DNA of 64,000 nucleotides, from NCBI GenBank assembly GCA_030015575.1, contig CM057339.1, positions 695,280,761 to 695,344,760 on the forward strand, in the 5' to 3' direction. Within the stretch, counting starts at the first letter, position 1. Each line of letters begins with the position of its first letter. The position numbers were made by a program, and so were the translations under genes. Source of the DNA: Agapanthus africanus (lineage: Eukaryota > Streptophyta > Magnoliopsida > Asparagales > Amaryllidaceae). This document shows, one piece after another, positions 18,552 through 31,625 of this stretch. The notes under the pieces are model-generated. The model saw only the letters and a program-made list of their open reading frames with translations, did not search any database and was not told the DNA's origin.

Positions 18552-21290
18552 ATGTCACGCCTTAATCAAGATAATAAAACGGATATTAGACCGAACCCGC
18601 TTGTTATACTGAGCTGGGGAACGTTGGTCCCGCTCCAACTTATAATTGTTATAAGACAGAGCAGGAATTTGGGGAATACCAGATTTCCCGTGCCGCCCAA
18701 ACGAAGAGAGTGCATGCTGATGCATCATCTTCGGGTGTGTTCGTTACAAAGAACTGTTTCTCAGTATCCTCCGCATCCTGGGTATATGATACCGGATCAG
18801 GATCCCAGATATGTAAGATATTACATAGGGCTACAAAAGGGTAGAAAAACTGAGAACGGGTGATAAGTTTCATGAGACAGAAAACGGGGCAAGTGTTGCA
18901 GCCAAGTCTGTTGGTCACTGTCACCCTGTATTGTAATACATTGATTTTGAACGAATGTTATTAGATACCGAACCTGATATACAAAATCATATCTGTCTCT
19001 TTATTAGTAAAGAAACGATAAAATTTTGTATTGTTGGATAATGTTTTGAACATTTCCTATATCAAAAGTTGATCAGTTCAGGCACGTTATCTAAAAGCGT
19101 TGATGTTCTAAATTAAACTACAGTTCTTAGTATTCGGAACACACACAAGAGGAAGAGTTCAGAAATGAACGAATTCTTCTTGAGGTATTGTAGACTAGGT
19201 CATATCAATGCGACCCGACTAGCTAGAGTTACATAAAGAGGCATATTTAAATTAGTTTGAATTTACATCTTGTGAAACTCGCCAGTCATGTCACAAAGAT
19301 AAGATGACCATAGCTCTGTTTATTGAAAACAGAGAAAGAGTTAGTGAACTCTTGGGATTGATACATGTTGATGTATGTAAGGTCCCCTGTCTACACATAC
19401 CAGGATTGGTTCTTTATACTTCATTACGTTCTCTGATCATCTCTTTAGATTCAGACATATGTTCTTGTTGAAACACAAGTCCGAACCTTTTGAGATATTC
19501 ACAGAATATAAGTTAGAAGTAGAGAACCAAAATACGGGTAAAAGTATTATGTCCTTTGATGAGATCAAGGAGGAGAATACTTGTGCATGGAATTCCTGAA
19601 CTATTCTAAAGGAGAATGAAATTCTCTCTCAGCATTACTCCTCCGAATACACCATAGCACGATGGTATTTCGGGGCGGAGCAGATACACCCTATTTGATA
19701 TGGTGTGCTCTATGATGAGTAATACTGAGTTACCTTTTTCCTTAGGGATTATGCACTTGAGAAGTTGCATACCTATTGAATAGGGTTCCAATCAAATCAG
19801 TTGCCTACCGCTTCATATGTGATATGGAATGGGAAGAGCCCATGTCTTAAGCTAGTTAAGATTTGGGGTTGTCAGGCCTATGTCTAAAAGCAAAATCCGG
19901 ACAAGCTCTAGGCGAGGTCAGTTATGTAGAACTGGAAATGTTCCAGCTATACAAACTGCAAAAGATGATTTGATAGAACCAAAGGATTCAGTAGATTCCA
20001 ACGAACCTCAGCCTCTCCGCCGATCTAGTAGGGTTCCTCACCCACCTGAGAGATACTTCGGTTTCTCTATGACAGTGGGAGCGAGGATTGCATCATGAGA
20101 TGATGACCCAACTAGCTTCGAGCTGGCCATCAGGAGTAAGACTCTGTAAGAATGGCTGGATGCTCAGTGATCTGAGATGGAATCCTTATACACCAACAAA
20201 GTATGGACTTTAGTTGCTATATCTGAAGGGTTAAATCCCCATCAGGAGCAAGTATATCTTGAGAAGATTACTTGGTGTACATGGAAAGGTTGAGACTTTC
20301 AAAGCTAGACTTGTTAAAGGTTTTCATCATCAACCAGGCGTGGATAGTGGTGAAACCTCTTCAAGTAGCTATGCTTAAGTCCATCCAGATCCTACTTGCC
20401 ACGGCTACATACCATGACTACGATATCTGGTGGTTGGGTGTCATGACAGCTCTTCTAAAATGATATTTTGGAAGAGAGTGTCTATAAGTACACAGCCAGA
20501 GGGCCTCGTAGACAGTGGGAGCAGCGGAAACGTGTACAAGATGCTTTATAGGATAATGCAGGCATCGCGGAGTTGGAACATCTGTTTTGATAAAGTAGTC
20601 AAAGAAGTTGACATCATCAAAATGGTAGATGAACCTTGTATAAACAAAAAGGTAGTAGGGAGTATGGTGGTGATCCTCGTAGAGTACGTGGATGACATAC
20701 TCTTGATAAGAAAGGAGTTTCTTATGCTACGCTCGATCAATCTCCGCTTATCACAATGATTCTCCACATAGGATCAAAGTGATACCTACTAAATCCTGGA
20801 TTTTGGATCTATGAGATAGATCTAAATGGATGTTAGGATACTCACTAGTTGTAGTGAGATGGTATCAATCGATCCTGGGGAGAATCACTGGAAGTGTTCC
20901 AGGGTGATAAAGACGACTGAATGTCAGTCGCAGGCATTGTCTTTACCCTCAGTGAAGGGACGGTATGTTGGAAGAGTTCCAAGCTAGATACCGTGACATA
21001 CTAGATGATAAAGGCTGGATACATCGCTACTTAAGATACTACCAAAGAGGATGTTTGGGTGTATATTAGTTCATGAGATGAACTACGTTCCTACCATTGT
21101 GGGACAATGGAGTTGTGGCTTATGCCAAGGAACGACGGTCCCATCAGTGATCCAGACTTATTCTAAGGCAGTATCACCTGATCATGGAGATGTTTGATCT
21201 CCAGGGTGATCGAGGCATGGAGAGCAGACTTAGAGGATAACGCAGCGGGTCCACTCACGAAGGCCTATTCCCAGAGAGAGACTTTTATGG
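18552..21290 (+). pseudogene. Element A: gag-deleted pol, heavily broken
   Basis: From ATG at 18552 the peptide resembles the gag-less start of C and G. Protease DTGSGS lies near 18788, the integrase zinc region (CRLGHINATR) near 19190, the core near 19370-19660, the linker with EPQPLRRSSRVPHPPERYFGF near 20000-20065, RT with YVDDILLIRKE near 20680-20715, and RNase H near 20930-21270. Many stops and frameshifts. Three deletions shared with F relative to G lie near 19928 (about 130 bp, integrase-linker), near 20838 (about 240 bp, connection) and near 20891 (about 100 bp, RNase H). It encodes no working enzyme. Confidence 0.9.
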
Positions 21291-21339
21291 GATGGCTGAG
21301 TATGAGATACTTCGACCACTGCTACAGATGGCCCTAGTG

Positions 21340-21351
21340 CAAGTGGGAGAT
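21340..21351 (+). other. Element A: polypurine tract
   Basis: The sequence CAAGTGGGAGAT directly precedes the 3' LTR. Plus-strand priming site. Confidence 0.9.
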
Positions 21352-23570
21352 TGTTAGTTATATGTATGCCCTAGAGGCCATTACTGTACATAGGATGTAT
21401 ATTGTAGTGGATGCTGGGACATATATAGGGAGGACTTTCTTGCTCGACATGATAGTATGCTATCTGGTTGATCTTTACCTTAACGTGTATACTGCTTGTC
21501 TTTCTGTTACATGTTGGTAAAGCCCTTAGGATGTGTACTTGACTACCTGGACTATGATGCAGATCATGCTAGTGGGGACATGGTAGTCCATAAGTACATC
21601 CTTCAAAGTCCCTAGTCGTGGGTGTATCGAGACGGGGCATCGATATACCAGAGTAGACTAGCGTGTACCCTCTCGACCCATACAGATGGGCGATGGATGA
21701 TCCCATATCCATCGGTGTTTGACATCAGAGATGATATACGGGTGCTCGGTGGAGACTGGGTACACTGGACGGACTCGCCGAGAACTCCCAGATGGTATTA
21801 TACCTCACGTCAGATGGCAGTTCTCTGGTGACACTGGTACAGAGTAGTCTGTTGACCCGAGATCGTCATAGAGTCTTGTGTGGTTCCCACTGTGCTTTGA
21901 TTTCCATCTTACCACGTCCAAGAGGGCATGCAAAACGGTGGTTTTTGGGTACAGTCCCGAGTCACATGGAGGCAATGAGCAATAGGAGGGGATTCGTCTC
22001 TCCCGGTATAGGGAGTTGATGTTGCGCTGTGTTCGATTGGCTATAACAGGAAGTCCCTGGCCAGGGCTGATCAGAGAATTGCTGGTAAGTGTTACCAGTA
22101 GTTTCTCGACCCGTTATGAGCCTCATATCGACACGACTTATCGAGCTATTGGGGTCTGACGTTTACCACCCCTAGGCAAGATATGCGACATATCAGACGA
22201 TCAGACCGGACTGTACGGTAGTGTTACTGGTTGGATTCATAGGAGTGTGAGCGGGCTTGCTCGTCGATCTTCTGATCGCTCAATACCCGGGTGGCCGTTA
22301 CGTTTAGCAGACCGCTTGCGGCTTGTGGGTGTTTGATATGATCATTATCTGCTGCCGGCGTATTGACGAGTCTTTAGAGTCCTACACAGAGGTTTCCTGG
22401 CTCAAGCGAAACGAAATAGGAGCGCATATGAGATATGTGCGGGACCGAGAATAATGCGTGTATGTGATACCGTATTTCATTCTCGCGATCAATGTGTCGA
22501 ATGGTTGTATGCGATATAACCTAGTTATCGATTCAAGCGTTGATTCGATAAGCCGATACATTGTATACTAGTCGGTTGTGTGCGGCATGACCGGATCATT
22601 GAATCAAGTGTTGATTTAATGATTTAATGCATATTTATATATTTGATATATTACTTTGCATCAACTAGTATCGGTTTACTTAAGATGGATTTTCTCACTC
22701 CGTTGTACACATTGTATATGTGATATACTTTTGTGCACTTGATTGTATCATGATTGATGATACATGTTTGCTAGGGTTTTTGTGTAAAGATCATACCATG
22801 GTTACATGTTAATGGTTAGGGTTTTGTATTATTCACTTATTTATTTATCCATTTCATTTTGGGAAATAAGTGGAAAAGAGAAAAGAATGGTGGCTTTATT
22901 TGTTGTTTAGTTGAAACTTCATGAAGCTTTGACCTTGACCACCATTCTTATCTCATCCTTAACCTTAACCATCCATTTAACCTTGGTCAATTCTCTACAC
23001 ATAACCATGGTTAGATTATGATAAGTTTTGATTTTTCTTTTCATTTTTGAATAACTTATCATAACAATATTCTTCTTCTTCTTCCTTTCTTCAAGTGAAG
23101 AAAGCAAGGTCCATCAATGGTGATTGATGGAAATGAGTGAGAAATCCAAATCTAAAGTCTACCCACTTCCTATTTCTTCATCCTCTACCTCTTGCCAAGT
23201 AGTAGAGTGTGTTTACTTCACAAGTTTCTTGACTTGATGAAGTCGGAGCTTGATTTAGCGATGCCTCGACGTAGATTATCTTCGGCATGGACATCGACGA
23301 CCTAGCTCGCTTATTCTTCGACGAAGCCGACGCTAGAGCCCGGGAGTTCACTTGGACAGCGAAGGCACTTCGTTGCGGAGCTATGGAGGTGGACAAACGG
23401 ATCTACAAAGGTTGTAATTCCGTATTCCCTTAGTTAATTGTTAACTAGTTATCTTTTCGCCTAGAAATCTAGCAAACGATCCGTAGTCGGGTCTCTCGGC
23501 ACATAGATTTTTTGAAATTGGCATGTTCGATGCCTTGTGAGACCTCACTAGAGTGCCTAGGAACCCTACA
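21352..23570 (+). repeat. Element A: 3' LTR
   Basis: Same length and near-identical sequence to the 5' LTR. Its end CCCTACA is followed by TATAT and the resumed C LTR. Confidence 0.95.
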
Positions 23571-23575
23571 TATAT

Positions 23576-23760
23576 ATATATCAAATAATTGAATCAACAC
23601 TTGATTCAATAATCCGGTTATATCATATATAACCTGGCCGATATCAAACATCGCTAGATTAGAATACGGTATCATATACTCGTATTTAATCAAGCTCCTG
23701 CAAATATCTCTATACGTGCCCTACTTCGTTTCGCTTGAGCTAGGAAGCCTCTGTGTGGGA
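23576..23760 (-). repeat. Element C: 5' LTR, middle part
   Basis: It continues the LTR cut at 13208: it aligns with about 1870-2055 of the D LTR, including the palindrome (23588-23610), the CTACTTC..TTCGCTTGAGCTAGGAA block and CTCTGTGTGGGA. It is cut at 23760 by element G, probably with TGGGA (23756-23760) as the left target duplication. Confidence 0.9.
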
Positions 23761-24010
23761 TGTTAGTAATATGTATGCCCTATAGGCCATTACTGTACAT
23801 ACGATGTATATTGTAGTGGATGCTTGGACATATATAGGGAGGACTTTCTTGCTCGACATGATAGTATGTTATCTGGTTGCTCTTTATCTTAACATGTACA
23901 CTTATTGTATCTCTATTATATGTTGATAAAGCCCTTAGGATGAGTACTTGACTACCAGGATTATGATGTAGATCATACTAGTGGGGCAAAGGTAGTCGGT
24001 AAGTACATCC
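23761..24010 (+). repeat. Element G: 5' LTR, first part
   Basis: It starts TGTTAGTAATATGTATGCCC, as does the G 3' LTR at 52366. Cut at 24010 by element E. Confidence 0.9.
24006..24010. repeat. Target-site duplication of E (left copy)
   Basis: CATCC here and at 44373-44377, flanking element E. In the G 3' LTR the same place has a single CATCC. Confidence 0.9.
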
Positions 24011-26061
24011 TGTTGGGCTATGCAAGCGTCTCGTCCATCAATCCGTGACCAAATGCGGAACAAAAATTTATAAAACTTGGCGGTACCATAACCAATTACC
24101 CGGATCTATACATAAGCCCTAGATAACAAAACATGCAAAGGAGTTAGAATGGTTATACCTAATAGATTCGTTTCCTTCGGTATTCAACCATCATCCCAAG
24201 CTCCTCGTGGCTTCCTTGATCAATCTTGATCTCCGGTCTCCCTCCATCGAAGATGATCCACCCGAGAGTCTATGCAACGAGTTCCAACCTCATATCCGAA
24301 GTAGCTAGGGCACCTAGATCGCTACTCTAGATACCGTAGATGAAGTAGAGAGTGATGAATGATTAATTTATCTCAAGTCACCCAAGGATTATCAACTCAT
24401 GAGAGGGTTTGGGTGGATCTAGAGGAAGAAGAAGATGCTATGAGAATGAGGTGTTGAGAGCAACACAAGAGAGAGAGAAAAAGAAATGAATAATGGCTTA
24501 TGTTTTTGTTTGTTGTTTGAGTGTGATAAGAAATAATGGAGCCATCACATAAATGTCCATGTCTCCAAAATATTTTAGTCAACAAAAAATTTCTCAAGTC
24601 AATATAATCGCACAACAAACAAAAACCCTAAGCATGCTAGAATAATAACCATGGGTCACTAATTAGCCATGCCACCAAAAATATGCAATAAACATCTCTT
24701 CCAACACCTCAATAACCTTTTAATCCAAAAAGGTCTAAACCATGATGAGGTGTAATCTTCTAAAAGTAATCTTGTAATAAATTACAAGAATACACCTCAA
24801 CCATATATACATACCCACATCTGTATTTTGAAGAATACGGATGCAAAGAGACGAAAATAATCCAAAAAATATAATACTAGGTCCGACTTAAACCAAAGCC
24901 CACTAGTATTATCCGTCCGAACAACATGCGTGCACAAATACACATATGTGATCGAACCCTGCCGTAAGACTATACGGCCTCTACATTGTTTCGCCCGAAG
25001 CAGGGAAACCCTCTGTGTGGGACTCTAAAGACTCGTCAATACACTGGCAATGGGTTTAACCACAAGCACGTCAGCGGCACTACCTGTACGTAACGGCTAC
25101 CCAGGTATTGAGCGAAAGGGAGGCCGACGAGCAAACTCATCTTGAAACCCCTACTGACCCTGAGAGTGAAAATATCCGTACAGTCCGATCTGTTCGTCTA
25201 TGAATATCGCATATCGAGTCTAGGGGGTGGATAAAGTCAGACCCCTAATAATGAGACATTTAGTGTCAGTATAAAACATATCACCACCTGAGAATCTACC
25301 AATCCTAGATTAGTAATTCTCGATTACCTTGGCCAAGGATTTCTGATGATGGACACCCGTGCACTCCGTGATATCAACCATCAATACCGAGAGAGAAGAA
25401 TCCCATGACGATCCGCTCACTGCCTCCATGTGACTCGGGACTGTACCCAACTAAAACCTGTTTGCACGACTCCTTTGAGCCAGGTAGGGTAGTAATCAAA
25501 GCACAGTGGGAACTCATACGAGACAAATGATGATCTCAGTTCGATAGACTAACCTGTACACATGTCACCTAAGAGCTGCTATCTGACAATAGGTATAACA
25601 CCAACTAGCATATTTCCGGTGAGTCCGTCCGGTGTACTCATAACCCAATGAGCACCTGTATACATCTTAGGAGAACCTACTAATACCAATGGCTTGTGAG
25701 AACGGCCACAGCCCCTTGTCGGGGTCTCGATCGGTATACACTAGTCTACTCTTGGAATATCGATGACCAGTCTCGAAACTCCCACGACTAGGGACTTTTA
25801 AGGATGTGCCTATAGACTACCCAGATCCAACGTATATGATCGCCATCATACTGCTGGCAGTCAAGCAAGCATCATATGGGCTCTATCAACATGTAATAGT
25901 GATCTGTAATGCCACCTAATGTTGTACATGATGATAAAGACAAACCAGATATCATACTATCATCTCGAGTAAGACTGTTCTACCGGTATTGGTCATCCCT
26001 CAATCATCATAATCTCCTTCCTGCGACTATGATAATTTCCTTGAGGGCACTATATCCAACA
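24011..26061 (-). repeat. Element E: 3' LTR
   Basis: Minus-strand start TGTTGGATATAGTGCCC at 26061 and end GCATAGCCCAACA at 24011. Matches 42325-44372 along its length. Confidence 0.9.
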
Positions 26062-26074
26062 ATCTCTCACTTTC
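26062..26074 (-). other. Element E: polypurine tract
   Basis: The minus strand reads GAAAGTGAGAGAT directly before the LTR start. A, F and G have CAAGTGGGAGAT here. Confidence 0.8.
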
Positions 26075-26089
26075 ACTTAAGGCTAATTA

Positions 26090-29000
26090 TTGCGGTGTCG
26101 CATACTCACAGCCTGTGTGATACCGAACACCCAACTTCACTACTAATCAGTTTCACAAAGCTCGTTTTTAAAACTATCGCGTTCGAGAAATAGCCTCAGT
26201 GAGTGGATCCGCTCTAATGTTTCTTTCTATGTCTCTCTTTATCTCAAGTTCGCCGAGAAAGCCATCTCCCGAAATGAGCAATACATGTATTAGAATGTCT
26301 AGAGATCTGATGGGACCTAGTTCACAAATGAACTCCAAATACAGTAAACTTCTTAGACTGTATCGTCCACTGAATTTAATCAGTATCTTGCGCTATGCCT
26401 TCCTCAGTATCCGCTTGGACCACCTGTCCAAACTACTGCCCCTCGTCAAGAAGGAAAACTATAACTCTGACAGTCACTCTATCATCCAGGTCACCCTGGA
26501 TGCCTGGAATGATAACCGTCTCCCGAAAGAGTCTGCCGTTACCAAATCCCAAGAACAACCACTTATGTTCATAAACTGCTTCCGAACGTTTCTCCAGGAT
26601 TGGATTAATATATAAACTTATTGCAGCTAGTGCAAAAACAACATCTGGTGTGGTACTTGACATCTCATGATTGACTAAATTGCCTAAGCAGGTGATATGC
26701 TAATCATGCACATCCCTCTCTCCTTTAGTCTGTAAGACACCTTTAGAGAGGGTGAATCCATCACCTGCAGGTACACCACCATGCCAGGAGTCGTCTATTC
26801 TAAAACACCTTTAGAATACTGTTTAAGTACCCAGATTGGAAAACTATCCAAATTTAGATCTAAAACCATAGATCTAGTAACCAGAATGCCTGATATAATA
26901 TCCATATCCTTTGTGGTGAAACCACTGTGTGACAACCACAGTATAACCGATCGTAGTATAGGAATTTCACTTCATATAAAGTCCATGTCATCTAAATACC
27001 AGGACATCACACCCTACTACCTTCTTAACAGATCCATCTCCTATTCTAATGAAGTCAAAGCCCATGACTATCACATCAAAAATAGATGATCTATCTCCGT
27101 TATACATGCTTTAGTCTATAAATAGACACAAGATACATGTCCATTATGCTTCCACTGCTCCCACTGGCTATAACAACCCTCTGGCAGAGTCATCATATAC
27201 ACATGCACTTCTAAAGCTAATTTAGAATGATGCTATACTCATCCTCCTACCGGGTCTCATAGTCTAGAACAACAGTAATGGAAAGTCTGGGTAAACAAAA
27301 ACCTCCCTGTCGCTGTCTTTGAGGATATCGAAAAATCTCTCGTGCGACTGAGGTTATCCACCATATCTACGGAGTGGCTAATGGAATGTCAAAACCGATT
27401 GAATCTTTAGGTTCTATTAAATTTTCAGTAATCGTTTGTGGTTCTGGAATCACTTCCAGTTCTACCATACTGCCACTACTGTTTTCTGAAAAAGTCCATT
27501 TTACTAAAACCGTGGCGAGTCAAGAACAATATCACTATTGATCTATCAGATGGTAAAAAGTTAACCCTCGTCATAGCCCGGGATAACCCACAAACTGCCA
27601 TTACTAAAACCTGCCTTGAGTATGTCCAGAGTCTGGTTTTAAGCATAAGCCGGACAACTCCATATACCTTAACATCGTTAAGATATGAATCATTCTATAT
27701 ACAATATAGAAACAGAGGCACTGATTTAATTGGAACCAGATTCAAATGATGCAGCTGTCTCCAGTGCATGTCAACTAAATGGAGAGATGCCGGTTAGCAT
27801 TACTCAACTTAGGAGTGTATCCAGATATGAGTAACCTGAAAGAGAAGCAAGTACTCAAAAACATTACTATCAACTGAATATCAAACACAAGTATCTACAT
27901 CTTCGATCACCTTGAAGAATCCTGATACTTGCAACACATGGTTCTCTACTTTATTCTTGTACCTATAACTTCTCAAAACTTGGACCTTGTATTTCTACGA
28001 AATACTTGTCTAAACCTGGAGATATCACAAGTAAACAGAATATAGTACGAGTACCAACCCCTTTGTCCTAATGGAAACTGGACAATATACAATACTTTGT
28101 ATAAGTCCCCTGAGTTCAATAACTCAAACCCTGTGCATTATAGGTTGAAAACTGTACTATGGTTAAGAAGAATTACACCGTTGTTGAATGCTCCTTACCT
28201 AACCATCAACTTATATAGGTAAATTCCATAGACATAATTTGAAAAAGTTATATCTCACTTTATAAAATAAACGTACAGATATATCAGTTTGAAACTGGTG
28301 CATAACTACGGATATTCAAAACCAAATATTTGTCGTCCGGAAAAAACCCAGGCGATTTCCTCAAATATCACCAATTACAACGAATTCCGATATAATGAGG
28401 ATATAATCACCTAATTCCCAATATGTAACTCCCACTCATCATCTGTAATACCATACAGATGTGAGAATCAAACCTAGTAAATACATACCCTGGAGTAAGA
28501 ATCTAATTGGGAAATCAGTTTTCAATTAACAACTCACAGTGAAACTGAAACATGAAAATGTTTTGAAGGGGTATCCGGGTATTCCTATTAATACCTCTTC
28601 CACTATGCAGATTCATGACTGTAACCGAATATTTCATTTCCATCTCTCCAATCCTTTTATTTGTCTTTACTTATTACCTTCTGTACACCGTACTTAGGCT
28701 AAATGGTTTTCTTCCTTCCCTACCTTTTGGCACCAGACTAAGGTTTGGAAGAAGACTATCTAATAAGCATAATAGGTATACCCTCCTAATCCTAGGATCC
28801 CTCATAACCTGAGAGAAGGTAAAAGGCAAAGACAACTGAATAATCCTTATTCTATTTCTCCTGAATCAGAAACCATCCTCGAATTGGAACAAGTTTCTTC
28901 GATTTTGTATGTAACTATACGATAGTGTATCCAATAAATGTGGATTTTCGTAGTGATACGGGGTGTTCTGGAGAAATGCAAAGATGAAGTAGGAGTGGCT

Positions 29001-29506
29001 ATGATATACGCGGTTTGGTCATGAATGATAGCAGTCGCAATTTACTTTGCCTTCTTTCTAATCCCTTTATTTGTCTTTATTTATTACCTTCTGTACACCT
29101 TACTTAGGCTAATTGGTTTTCTTCCTTCCCTACCTTTCAGCACCAACCTAAGGTTTGGAAGAAGACTATCCAATAAGAGCAATAAGTGTACCCTCTCCTA
29201 ATCCTAGGAGCCCGCACAACCTGATAGAAGGAAAAAGGAAAAGACAACTGAATAGTCCTATTCAATTTCTCCATAACCGGAAACCATTCTCGAATCTGAA
29301 ACAAGTTTCTTCGAGTTCGTATGTAACTATGATGGTCATATTCAATAACTGTGGATCTTCTTAGTGATACAGAATGCTCCGGAGAAAAGCAAAGGGTAAA
29401 AGTAGGAGATGCAATGAAGTATGCAACTCTGACAATCCAAAAGTCGGTGTGTTTTAAGAAGGTTCGGTTAACTTGGTTCATGAGTTTTAGTCTAGGGTCG
29501 GGCCAT
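26090..29506 (-). pseudogene. Element E: copia pol, heavily decayed
   Basis: On the minus strand, ATG at 29506 follows a splice-like tract and starts a gag-less leader similar to C and G. Integrase traces lie at about 28330-27850 (a TFTDDLSRF-like region and LQ.DR...YL). RT traces include a PEGF..SGSSG-like patch near 27160-27190 and YLDD near 26985-27000. RNase H traces run to about 26190 (AD.LTEA-like end). The frame is broken throughout, and a 410-bp tandem duplication interrupts the protease/pre-integrase region (28650-29455). Domain boundaries are approximate. Confidence 0.75.
28650..29455. repeat. Element E: 410-bp tandem duplication
   Basis: The block starting AATCCTTTTATTTGTCTTTA at 28650 recurs as AATCCCTTTATTTGTCTTTA at 29060. 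Similarity runs on through GGTTTGGAAGAAGACTATC, CTAATCCTAGGA and ACAAGTTTCTTCGA to about 29455. The copies differ at many sites, so the duplication is old. Confidence 0.85.
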
Positions 29507-31620
29507 AGTCGCTGCCAAAGAGAGAGAGAAAAGAAACACTCAGCGTGCACTCTAACCTAGATCAGAATGGTTAATCACTTTATCTAATCAGAAATTCTCC
29601 CACTGTATCCTTAAATTCTCCTCCAAACCCAAAAAGAAGAATTAGTCGAGATCATCTAAAATAACCAGAGAAGTAAACCAACTCATCAGTGGGAATCAGG
29701 ATCCAACTATTATCGCATGATAACCTGATGGAATCTACTCAAGTTATCACACTCCAGAAGGTATGCGCATGCCTGGCAAGTTTCCTGTATGTTTGAAACT
29801 CCCGATGTGATTTTTACCCCATGCTTGACCTTGACTAAGGCCAACAAATCATACACATGTAAAGTTCTACCCGTAATTATCCAGGTTAATTTGAACCCAC
29901 CCGTACTCGCCCTTGACTAAGGCCAACAAGGCTGTACGACTGTCCCAAACCAACGCATCTATCTATGCAACAGAAAAGTAATAAATAGCTACCATACACT
30001 ATGCCTTGACTAAGGCCAACAAACATAGCATGAATATTAAGTGCTACCCGTCTGAAATGACGGAGGGCAACGAATGGTTTTTAGCAAAAAACCTTTAATG
30101 TAAAGTACTTGATATCATTGAAGGAAGTGGATAGCTTTTTACAAATATATAGTGGCGATAACCATTGCTAAAGAGGTCACTCCCGGTGAAGGGATCTCGG
30201 CTCTTTCCTTATGGAATGAGGTGCAGGATATTCCAACTGAATACCTCGATGCAAAGCAAAAAACTAATCGATTATAGTGAAATTATTACCCTGACGCAAA
30301 CTTCTGCCTAAGAGGTCACTCCCGGTGAAAGGATCTCGACTATTGCCTCTTCGAATGAGGTGCTGGTTATTCATGACCGAATACTGCTGTGTAAAACAAA
30401 AGAAAACGTCCTTGTAATAACATCTTTTGAAAATTGTTCCAACAACATCGAATAGGTATGTTTTCCTTGCATTGATATGAATCAACACAGTCTCATTAAT
30501 TAATCACACCACAAAAGAATGAAAATATAATGTACTTTTTCCATCCGCATTCGCTACTGAGCCCCGTCATCACCCGTTAGGTTACTTAACTAACGACAGA
30601 GCGGGGGATGGACTAGCGCGGGTGCAAAACATATACAACATCTACTAATATATATATAGCAATATATAATAATCACTCCAAGTATGATAAATGCAACATT
30701 ACAGATAAGCGATAAGCATCACAGAACAATACTGATAATTTGGGAGCCCCGGGTTTCCTTTGAGCCGCAACTGAAACCCGACGTTCCCTGGGTCGTATGG
30801 ATAGCATGTGTAATGAAAACTTAGACCCCTACGAGCACGAAAAGCTATCCACCAAAACCAGAAGTGAGGCAGCCCCCTTCATCAAAGTGAATGGGCCACC
30901 CGGCACTTCACGGAATTCGGTAACTTGAGCACCCCTCCTTGGGTCAACCTGTACCCCCTACGAGTGCGGTGAAAAGCCCGGAAATTCTAGAGTGAGACCC
31001 CCTCCTTCTCAACGCCATGATATGCGGACTCGTTTCCCTCCTGAACCCAGCTATCCGTGCACTCCATCGCGGGGTAATCCTAGTACAGAAAAGAAAAATA
31101 TGTATAACGGTGACATCGATCTCAACCCGGTCGTGCCCCAAACAAATAATATACAAGAAGGCAGTGACGACTGTACACATGTAGGACGCTAACCCCGCGA
31201 TATCAAATCTACAAATAAAACTAAACGGTACTATCTTTGCACCCAAGCTATCCACCACGACGATTCCGCAATAACAAAGCGCAACACAGAACATCAACGT
31301 GAATGTCGCGTTCGCAAACCCGTCTAAAAGAACTTATAGCAGTTAGACGGGTTGTACCGCTCTAATGATATTCACGGTCGCAGATAGTAATGTATGTACT
31401 GAAAACTACGACATTAGAATTCCGCACGCGATTAGCAAACTAAACCCATTTCCAAAACCATGAAAAAACAGTGAGCTAAAGTTGCAAAAACCGACCGTTT
31501 AAAGACAATTCGGAAGTCCGAATCAAAACGAAACACGCCTGAACCTTCTCGGGGAGTTAGAGCATGAAATTAACTTCGAGTCAGGGGGCCTAAAGGGGGT
31601 ACCCAATCCCCGAGGACACC
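29507..31620 (-). other. Element E: leader, part next to gag-less pol
   Basis: Non-coding by inspection. From its 3' end it holds a pyrimidine tract plus CAG (29533-29512), the triple repeat (29829-29847, 29921-29939, 30004-30022), and the duplicated GAAGGGATCTCG..TCATTCCATAAGG-type block (about 30160-30400). It is interrupted at 31620 by element F and resumes at 42011. Confidence 0.75.
29829..30022 (-). repeat. Element E: triple leader repeat
   Basis: On the minus strand, TTGTTGGCCTTAGTCAAGG occurs three times, identical (30022-30004, 29939-29921, 29847-29829). Flanking arms pair, for example CTATG with CATAG at the first. The loop differs from C/F/G and from A and B1, and is the same in all three copies. 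Confidence 0.85.
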
Positions 31621-31625
31621 ACAAG
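31621..31625. repeat. Target-site duplication of F (left copy)
   Basis: ACAAG here and at 42006-42010, exactly flanking element F. Confidence 0.95.

Larger units (their letters stand above)
13209..23570 (+). mobile_element. Element A: complete, young, gag-less and pol-defective copia element
   Basis: The 5' LTR (13209-15427) and 3' LTR (21352-23570) are both exactly 2219 bp and differ at roughly 20 positions by eye (about 1%). Primer-binding site and purine tract are intact. The interior of 5924 bp holds a 3.1-kb leader and a shredded pol. It shares three internal deletions with element F, so its parent was already defective when copied. It inserted in element C's LTR. This is a non-autonomous element that must have used proteins from another element. 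Confidence 0.95.
6180..23760 (-). mobile_element. Element C: old gag-less copia element (minus), split by A and G
   Basis: Reading on the minus strand: 5' LTR (visible parts 23760-23576 and 13208-12086), primer-binding site, leader of about 2.6 kb, a protease-integrase ORF, RT and RNase H, ending at 6180. Insertion of A (13209-23570) and of G (from 23761) splits its 5' LTR; the rest of that LTR lies beyond the right edge after G. Its 3' end was lost to B0 or to later change: the sequence at 6180 stops about 30 bases before the expected purine tract. It is the outermost element for most of the window and the best-preserved coding copy of the gag-less group. Confidence 0.85.

Noticed and set aside
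25909..26615. Plus-strand ORFs over the E 3' end
   Set aside because: They are antisense to E's decayed RNase H and LTR; the minus strand shows the copia motifs.
29137..29550. 137-codon minus-strand ORF as a possible host gene
   Set aside because: It covers E's pyrimidine tract and gag-less leader start and matches the layout of the other elements; the frame is accidental after the true ATG at 29504-29506.
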